A DNA stretch of 6,753 nt from an uncultured Prevotella sp. (GTDB lineage Bacteria > Bacteroidota > Bacteroidia > Bacteroidales > Bacteroidaceae), in the NCBI GenBank assembly GCA_945637645.1, contig CALZDK010000107.1, positions 1 through 6,753 of the forward strand, read 5' to 3'. Below are positions 1-4,475 of this stretch, piece by piece. Each line of letters begins with the position of its first letter. The first letter of the stretch is position 1. Under the pieces are notes generated by a model. It saw only the letters and a program-made list of their open reading frames with translations, did not search any database and was not told the origin of the DNA. Position numbers and translations under genes: made by a program.

Positions 1-112
1 GCATGAAATGAAGGCAAAAGCCAATGAAATCACCCTTTGCCTTCACCTCTTTGTATATTGCGAGAGCCTCGCCCTCGCTGTAAGATCCTTTCAGTTTTTC
101 TCTTGTTATCAT
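1..112 (-). CDS. 5' part of an unrecognised protein, cut by the window edge
   Basis: An open frame starts with ATG at 112-110 and stays open to base 1, giving 37 codons. It begins MITREKLKGSYSEGEA and continues through a lysine- and glutamate-rich stretch to a more hydrophobic FIGFCLHFM segment. The start lies only 7 bases after the TAA stop of the AlaX-like gene, on the same strand, with a weak purine-rich stretch (AAAGCGG) before it. That spacing is what one expects of a translationally coupled next gene. There is no signal peptide and no motif I recognise, and too little of the protein is visible to name a family. The evidence is only an open frame and gene-like spacing, so the call is moderate. 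Confidence 0.5.
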   Translation of the reverse strand, partial: MITREKLKGSYSEGEALAIYKEVKAKGDFIGFCLHFM

Positions 113-119
113 GTCCGCT

Positions 120-587
120 TTATTGCACCACCTTGAATCGGATACGGAAAGAGTGAGTCAGCTCATCCCAGTTGGTGCCAAGAAGTTCAAAGCGACCTAT
201 CTGCGACGTGGAACGGACGTGTTTGCCTATACAGGGACAGACATCGTAGTCGCCGATGCGTACGAGACGTATTGCCTCTGACGCGTCGTCGGGCAGACGG
301 TCGGGACTTACATCGTCTGGCAGGGTGTCGCGTGTTACGAACTCAAAGGTTACGGGAAGGTCGTCGGCAATGAGTTGGTTCATTCTGTCGGCAATCTCCT
401 TCTCCTCTTTCCTCGTCGGCTTATGGTCAACGATGAACGAGATTTTGCTCTTCTTGCGTTCTATGTGGGCATTGCGCGAGCGCTCACAGCCGAACATTCG
501 CTTCATAGTCTGGTTGAGCAGGTGTTCGGCTGTGTGTGCCGGGGGAAACTCTTCCTTGTTGTGAGAGTTGAGAACTGGTTCTTCCAT
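120..587 (-). CDS. Short AlaX-type alanyl-tRNA editing protein
   Basis: A 155-residue protein resembling the free-standing editing domain shared by alanyl- and threonyl-tRNA synthetases. The family hydrolyses Ser- or Gly-tRNA(Ala) in trans, in the cytosol, to stop mistranslation at alanine codons. The expected zinc-binding and catalytic signature is complete: HTAEH near the start (H18, H22) and C-x3-H later (C119, H123 in CPCIGKHV), followed by the STSQIG loop and a final beta strand. No aminoacylation or anticodon-binding part is present, and the length matches the shortest AlaX class (about 155-160 residues), not the longer ones with an N-terminal glycine-rich domain. The ATG lies 4 bases after the GH13 stop, with no clear Shine-Dalgarno, so translation is probably coupled to that gene. 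A small LPDD[VA]S repeat occurs at residues 89-103. Substrate identity is inferred from the family; a related threonyl-type editing role is less likely. Confidence 0.85.
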   Translation of the reverse strand: MEEPVLNSHNKEEFPPAHTAEHLLNQTMKRMFGCERSRNAHIERKKSKISFIVDHKPTRKEEKEIADRMNQLIADDLPVTFEFVTRDTLPDDVSPDRLPDDASEAIRLVRIGDYDVCPCIGKHVRSTSQIGRFELLGTNWDELTHSFRIRFKVVQ

Positions 588-591
588 TTTC

Positions 592-2256
592 TTATAGTGT
601 TATTTTGTAAACCGCAACTCCATAGGCTGGCACAGAGGCTGGCAGGCTTCCGTCTTTGCACAGTGTTACTGGCGAGGCAATGCCTGTGAGCAGTTCCGTA
701 GCCTTATGGCTACCTTCGCTGATGTTGAGATAGTCGAAAGCGTGAGCTGGGATAGTTATGCTGACGTTTGCCTCCTTGTCGTCGAAATTAGCAACTACCA
801 ACAACAGTGAGTTTCCAGCCTTGCGCAGGAAGGTGTATTGGCGATAAGGATTGAAAGTGGCGGAAGCTGGATTTACATACATGAGGTCGAAGAACTCTCC
901 CTCGCTAACAGCCTTCTCATTTTGAGCAATAGATATGAGCTTGGAGTGAATGTCGGCAAGACGTTTCTCGTCGTCGGAAAGATTGCCAGAGGCTGCTCGG
1001 CAGAGTGTGTCGATACTCCAATAGTCGAATATGGTGGTGCGTCCGTCTCGCCCGCTGAACCCTTCGGCGTCCATTCCACGTTCTCCGTAGTCCTCACCCT
1101 CGAAGAGCATGAACGGATTGCGACGCAACATCAGTGAAACGGCAAGTGCAGGCACAGCCTTGAAAGGACACCCTGCGAAGAAATCGCTGGCTATACGTTG
1201 TTCGTCATGATTCTCAAGGAAATAGAGCATGTGGTCGGCAATGTCGTCTGTTGCCTGCCATGCGCCAGTTATGGATGAGGCGGATGCGTAGCCACACACC
1301 ACTGCACGCAGTGTGTCGTACATCCCGACCTTATCGTAGAGCAGGTCGAAACCACTTGCTATATAGGAGCGATAGAGCGACGGATTATAGACCTCTCCAA
1401 TGATAGTAATCTCCGGATAGTCACTCTTCAGCCGGCTCAGAGCCCAAGACCAGAACGCAGAAGGAACCATCTCCGCCATGTCACAACGGAAGGCATCCAC
1501 TCCCTTTGACGCCCAGAAGAGCATTATGTCGAGCATTTTCTGCCATGTGTCTGGTATCGGGTCGAAGAGCCCTATGCCTCCTGCATAGTAGTCAACGCCA
1601 TAGTTCAGTTTCACCGTTTCATACCAGTCGTTCCTTCCCGGACGAGAGTCGAAGTGGTCGTTTCCCGTGGCCTTTGCCGGTATTTCGACGTAGGGTTCCT
1701 CTTCTCCTCCGAAGATGTCGAAATAGGGTGACAATTGCTCGCCTGGGCAGTAGTAGAAATTGTTTTTCGGTGAAAAGCCGTGCTGTGGGTCGTCGTCATC
1801 GCCAAGTCCCTTCACTCCTTTTGGCTGGAAAAGCGACTTATATTGGCGTGCAACATGGTTTGGCACGAAGTCGATTATTACTTTCATTCCAGCCTTGTGT
1901 GTGCGGCTGACCAGAGCCTCGAACTCCTCCATTCGTTTCTCCACGTCAACAGCAAGGTCGGGATCGATGTCGTAGTAGTCGGCTATGGCATATGGAGATC
2001 CAGCCTGACCTTTTATCACTGCCGGATGCTGACGTGGAATGCCGTAAGCAGAATAATCTGTCTTCGAAGCGTGGCGAATCACTCCGGTGTACCAAATGTG
2101 TGTTACACCTTTTTTCTTTATCTCCTTCAGTTCCGCCGAAGAGAAATCATTGAGTTTTCCACAACCGTTCTCCCCTATGGTGCCGTTTGGCTTTCGGGTT
2201 GTGTTGCGGTTGCCATAGAGACGTGGTAATACTTGGTAAATGACTGTCTTTTTCAT
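592..2256 (-). CDS. Cytoplasmic GH13 alpha-amylase-family glycoside hydrolase
   Basis: A 554-residue enzyme of glycoside hydrolase family 13, retaining enzymes that cut or transfer alpha-glucan chains. It opens with the typical strand VIYQVLPRLYGN. All four core GH13 regions are intact: region I DFVPNH (D129-H134), region II FRCDMAE with R257 and nucleophile D259, region III IIGEVY with acid/base E288, and region IV ENHDE with D351. Residues about 135-215 form a long insertion of the domain B type, and about 470-554 look like a C-terminal beta domain. There is no signal peptide or lipobox, so it should act in the cytosol on glycogen or imported maltodextrins; the exact substrate cannot be read from the sequence. 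The frame is open up to 2355, but ATG 2256 is chosen because the extra 33 codons would cross the hairpin and overlap fabD, and GH13 similarity begins right at MKKTVIYQ. It is followed at 4 bases by the AlaX-like gene. Confidence 0.9.
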   Translation of the reverse strand: MKKTVIYQVLPRLYGNRNTTRKPNGTIGENGCGKLNDFSSAELKEIKKKGVTHIWYTGVIRHASKTDYSAYGIPRQHPAVIKGQAGSPYAIADYYDIDPDLAVDVEKRMEEFEALVSRTHKAGMKVIIDFVPNHVARQYKSLFQPKGVKGLGDDDDPQHGFSPKNNFYYCPGEQLSPYFDIFGGEEEPYVEIPAKATGNDHFDSRPGRNDWYETVKLNYGVDYYAGGIGLFDPIPDTWQKMLDIMLFWASKGVDAFRCDMAEMVPSAFWSWALSRLKSDYPEITIIGEVYNPSLYRSYIASGFDLLYDKVGMYDTLRAVVCGYASASSITGAWQATDDIADHMLYFLENHDEQRIASDFFAGCPFKAVPALAVSLMLRRNPFMLFEGEDYGERGMDAEGFSGRDGRTTIFDYWSIDTLCRAASGNLSDDEKRLADIHSKLISIAQNEKAVSEGEFFDLMYVNPASATFNPYRQYTFLRKAGNSLLLVVANFDDKEANVSITIPAHAFDYLNISEGSHKATELLTGIASPVTLCKDGSLPASVPAYGVAVYKITL

Positions 2257-2276
2257 TGTTTGTTTTAGGAAGTGGG

Positions 2277-2316
2277 AGAAAATTCGGAGCATACTGAATG
2301 GCTCAGCATGCTCCGA
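2277..2316 (-). terminator. Hairpin with short T tract after fabD (terminator or attenuator)
   Basis: A near-perfect inverted repeat pairs 2284-2292 with 2308-2316 (9 bp, core CGGAGCAT/ATGCTCCG). After one mismatch (2293/2307), 2294-2297 pairs with 2303-2306 around a 5-base loop. Read on the minus strand, the stem is followed by ATTTTCT, a short, imperfect T tract. It begins 16 bases after the fabD stop and ends about 20 bases before the GH13 start. The layout fits an intrinsic terminator for the upstream unit. The weak T tract and the lack of room for a new promoter before GH13 leave partial read-through or RNA processing open. Confidence 0.7.
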
Positions 2317-2332
2317 GAAATGTTGTCTTAGT

Positions 2333-3220
2333 TTATGAGATGCCGCAAACGGCAACGTTCTTGTCTATTCTTCCAATCATGCCTTGGAGCGCCTTGCCTG
2401 GACCGCACTCTGTGAAATCGTCGGCACCGTCCGCAATCATGTTCTGAACACATGCTGTCCAACGCACGCTGCTTGTGAGCTGGGCGATGAGGTTCTGTTT
2501 GATTTCTGCTGGGTCGGTATGTGGCTTGCCGTCAACATTCTGATATACCGGACACTTTGGAGCAGAGAACTCAGTGTTCTCGATAGCTGCCTGAAGTTCG
2601 TCCTTTGCCGGTTGCATGAGTGGAGAGTGGAATGCTCCACCAACCTTCAGCGGCAGTGCGCGCTTGGCTCCAGCTTCCTTCAGTTTTTCGCATGCGGCAT
2701 TGATGGCCTCAACGGAACCAGAGATTACGAGCTGACCGGGACAGTTGTAGTTGGCAGGAACAACAATAGGAGTTGACTCACTGACCTCAGCACATATTGC
2801 CTCAATCTTGTCGTCGGCAAGACCTACGATAGCTGCCATTGTGGAAGGAGTCTTCTCACATGCCTTCTGCATTGCCATGGCACGTGCATATACGAGTTTC
2901 AGACCATCCTCGAAACTGATGGCTCCTGCTGCAACGAGAGCAGAGAACTCACCCAATGAGTGACCTGCCACCATAGAAGGTTGGAACTCATCGCCAAGGC
3001 TGATAGCCTTGATTACACTGTGGAGGAAAACGGCAGGCTGTGTCACTTTTGTCTGCTTCAGTTCCTCGTCCGTGCCTGCGAACATGATGTCTGTTATCCT
3101 GTAGCCAAGAATCTCGTTTGCTTTCTCAAACAGTTCTTTTGCCTTTGGGTCATTGTCGTAGAGGTCTTTGCCCATACCTACGAATTGTGCTCCCTGACCA
3201 GGGAAAACGAATGCTTTCAT
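2333..3220 (-). CDS. fabD: Malonyl-CoA:acyl-carrier-protein transacylase (FabD)
   Basis: A 295-residue protein that moves malonyl groups from CoA to acyl carrier protein, supplying the extender unit for type II fatty acid synthesis in the cytosol. The family signatures are clear: FPGQGAQ at the N-terminus (Q11, oxyanion-hole region), the nucleophile elbow GHSLGE with S88, the substrate-carboxylate arginine in YARAMAMQ (R113), the catalytic histidine in AFHSP (H198), and the late ECGPGK motif. Length is slightly shorter than the E. coli enzyme (309) but complete at both ends. The start ATG is preceded by a purine-rich stretch. No other fab gene or acpP is in view, so this is a stand-alone fabD. 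It lies 32 bases after the kinase gene and has no visible promoter of its own, so it is probably co-transcribed with it. The hairpin follows its stop. Confidence 0.96.
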   Translation of the reverse strand: MKAFVFPGQGAQFVGMGKDLYDNDPKAKELFEKANEILGYRITDIMFAGTDEELKQTKVTQPAVFLHSVIKAISLGDEFQPSMVAGHSLGEFSALVAAGAISFEDGLKLVYARAMAMQKACEKTPSTMAAIVGLADDKIEAICAEVSESTPIVVPANYNCPGQLVISGSVEAINAACEKLKEAGAKRALPLKVGGAFHSPLMQPAKDELQAAIENTEFSAPKCPVYQNVDGKPHTDPAEIKQNLIAQLTSSVRWTACVQNMIADGADDFTECGPGKALQGMIGRIDKNVAVCGIS

Positions 3221-3226
3221 TTCTAT

Positions 3227-3235
3227 TTCTTCTTT
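3227..3235 (-). promoter_or_regulatory. Purine-rich ribosome-binding stretch of fabD
   Basis: On the minus strand the sequence AAAGAAGAA lies 6 bases before the fabD ATG. It is a weak, A-rich match to a Shine-Dalgarno sequence, of the kind common before Bacteroidota genes, and it supports the start at 3220. Confidence 0.4.
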
Positions 3236-3252
3236 ATTAAAAAATTAATTCT

Positions 3253-4401
3253 TTATTCTTCTTTGAGCAGTGGAACAATAACGCTGAAGGTACTTCCCTC
3301 GCCAAGTGTTGACTCCACTTCCACGTCGCCTCCGTTCTTAACGGCGAAGTCCTTACAGAGCTGAAGTCCAAGACCGCTTCCCTCCTCATTGTTCGTGCCG
3401 TATGTGGTCTCTCCCTTGTGGAACAGTCCTTCGATACGTTCGGGTGCGATACCTACTCCGTGGTCGCGTATGCTAATCTTAGCGAAATCTTCCTTGCGTG
3501 TTACGATGATCTCTATCGAGCTGTTCTCTGGAGTAAACTTGATAGCGTTGCTGAGGAAGTTGCGAACTACGGTATTGAGCATGTCCTTGTCGGCACGGAC
3601 CTTAAGTCCGGTGTCTTTCTCCTCCATGGTGAGGGCAATCTTCTTTGTCTCCGCTATCATCGTGAAGATACCATAGACTCCAGTCACCACGTCCATAACC
3701 TCAAAGTCCTGATAAGCCACTTTGAGTCGTCCTGTCTGGCTCTTGGTCCATTTCAAGAGGTTATCGAGCAGGTCGTGTGTCTCCTCTGTTTCCTTGTTAG
3801 CCTTATCTATGAGATAGAACATCTCTGGTCCTATGGCTTCTGGTGAAACCGTCTGCACCACGAGGTTGAGCACCATTCTTATGCTCGCCATTGGCGAACG
3901 GAGGTCGTGGGCAATAACGGAGTACATCTTGTCGCGGTTGTTGATGGTTCGACGCAATTCCTCATTCTGCTGCACAATGATTCTCTTTGCCGCCACGAGG
4001 GAAATCTGGTGCATGACGCGCATCACCAGTTCTTCCTTGTTGAATGGCTTGGTGAGGAAGTCGTTGGCTCCTACCTGGAATCCGTGTACAAGGTCAGCAG
4101 GGCTGTTGAGTGCCGTGAGGAAGATAATGGGTATGTCAGCAGTCGCCGCTTCCTTCTTCAGAATTACTGCGGTGTCGAATCCGCTGATGTCGGGCATCAT
4201 AACGTCGAGAAGTATTAGGTCTGGGTGCTGGCTTTTAGCTGTTTCTATACAACTTGTTCCGTTATTTGCCGTTAGCACCTGGAATTTTTCGTTGGTCAGC
4301 AATATCTTAAGAAGCAAGACATTGCTGACCACGTCGTCAACCACGAGTATCTTATAATCACTGCGGTTTATCTTCGATTCAAAGTTTTCGCCAAAGTTCA
4401 T
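3253..4401 (-). CDS. Cytosolic receiver-histidine kinase signalling protein (REC-HisKA-HATPase)
   Basis: A 382-residue two-component protein with the receiver domain at the front. REC spans about 16-132: acidic pair D22/D23, phospho-acceptor D66 in LLDVMMP, T96 and K118 in FLTKPF. A helical linker (about 135-158, QQNEELRR) leads to the dimerisation/phospho-acceptor domain with H165 in VIAHDLRSP. The ATP-binding domain follows: N box with N285 (NFLSNAIKF), G1 with D313 (DHGVGI), F box LFHKG, and G2 GSGLGL at 341-346. All key residues are present, so both phospho-transfer and kinase steps look functional. There is no membrane segment or PAS/GAF sensor. In this architecture the receiver is generally taken as the input that another kinase phosphorylates, which then tunes the kinase part. 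No DNA-binding response regulator is nearby, so its partners are unknown. A candidate promoter lies directly upstream; fabD follows at 32 bases. Confidence 0.93.
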   Translation of the reverse strand: MNFGENFESKINRSDYKILVVDDVVSNVLLLKILLTNEKFQVLTANNGTSCIETAKSQHPDLILLDVMMPDISGFDTAVILKKEAATADIPIIFLTALNSPADLVHGFQVGANDFLTKPFNKEELVMRVMHQISLVAAKRIIVQQNEELRRTINNRDKMYSVIAHDLRSPMASIRMVLNLVVQTVSPEAIGPEMFYLIDKANKETEETHDLLDNLLKWTKSQTGRLKVAYQDFEVMDVVTGVYGIFTMIAETKKIALTMEEKDTGLKVRADKDMLNTVVRNFLSNAIKFTPENSSIEIIVTRKEDFAKISIRDHGVGIAPERIEGLFHKGETTYGTNNEEGSGLGLQLCKDFAVKNGGDVEVESTLGEGSTFSVIVPLLKEE

Positions 4402-4428
4402 AAGCTAGCATTGTTACATAAATTGCTG

Positions 4429-4460
4429 CAAATATACGGTTTTTTTTTAAACCACACAAC
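4429..4460 (-). promoter_or_regulatory. Candidate Bacteroidota-type promoter for the kinase-fabD unit
   Basis: On the minus strand TATATTTG (4436-4429) matches the Bacteroidota -7 consensus TAnnTTTG. A GTTG element (4460-4457) lies about 20 bases upstream, the usual place of the -33 TTTG/TTG motif. Transcription would start near 4422, giving a leader of about 20 bases before the kinase ATG at 4401. The gap between carB and the kinase gene is AT-rich and the longest but one in the window. It is a pattern match only. Confidence 0.6.
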
Positions 4461-4475
4461 TTTTTGGCACTTTTT

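Noticed and set aside
256..689. Two overlapping plus-strand open frames opposite the AlaX-like gene
   Set aside because: They are antisense to a gene with a complete zinc-site signature and contain no recognisable protein features.
1780..2229. A 149-codon open frame on the plus strand
   Set aside because: It is antisense to the GH13 gene and reads as low-complexity, cysteine- and aromatic-rich sequence typical of the reverse of a real gene.
2257..2355. A 33-codon N-terminal extension of the GH13 frame, with possible starts at 2355 and 2292
   Set aside because: It would overlap the end of fabD and be encoded by the hairpin. GH13 similarity begins at the internal ATG 2256, so the extension is taken as chance open frame.
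3236..3249. Palindrome ATTAA/TTAAT between the kinase and fabD genes
   Set aside because: The stem is made only of A-T pairs in an AT-rich spacer, too weak for a terminator, and no T tract follows on the minus strand.
3833..4357. A 174-codon open frame on the plus strand
   Set aside because: It is fully antisense to the receiver-kinase gene, whose motifs are intact, and its translation has no recognisable domain.
4438..4453. Inverted repeat GGTTT/AAACC around a T run, a possible terminator for carB
   Set aside because: The stem is only 5 bp and AT-rich, and on the transcribed minus strand it gives an A run, not a T run. It also lies within the proposed promoter spacer.
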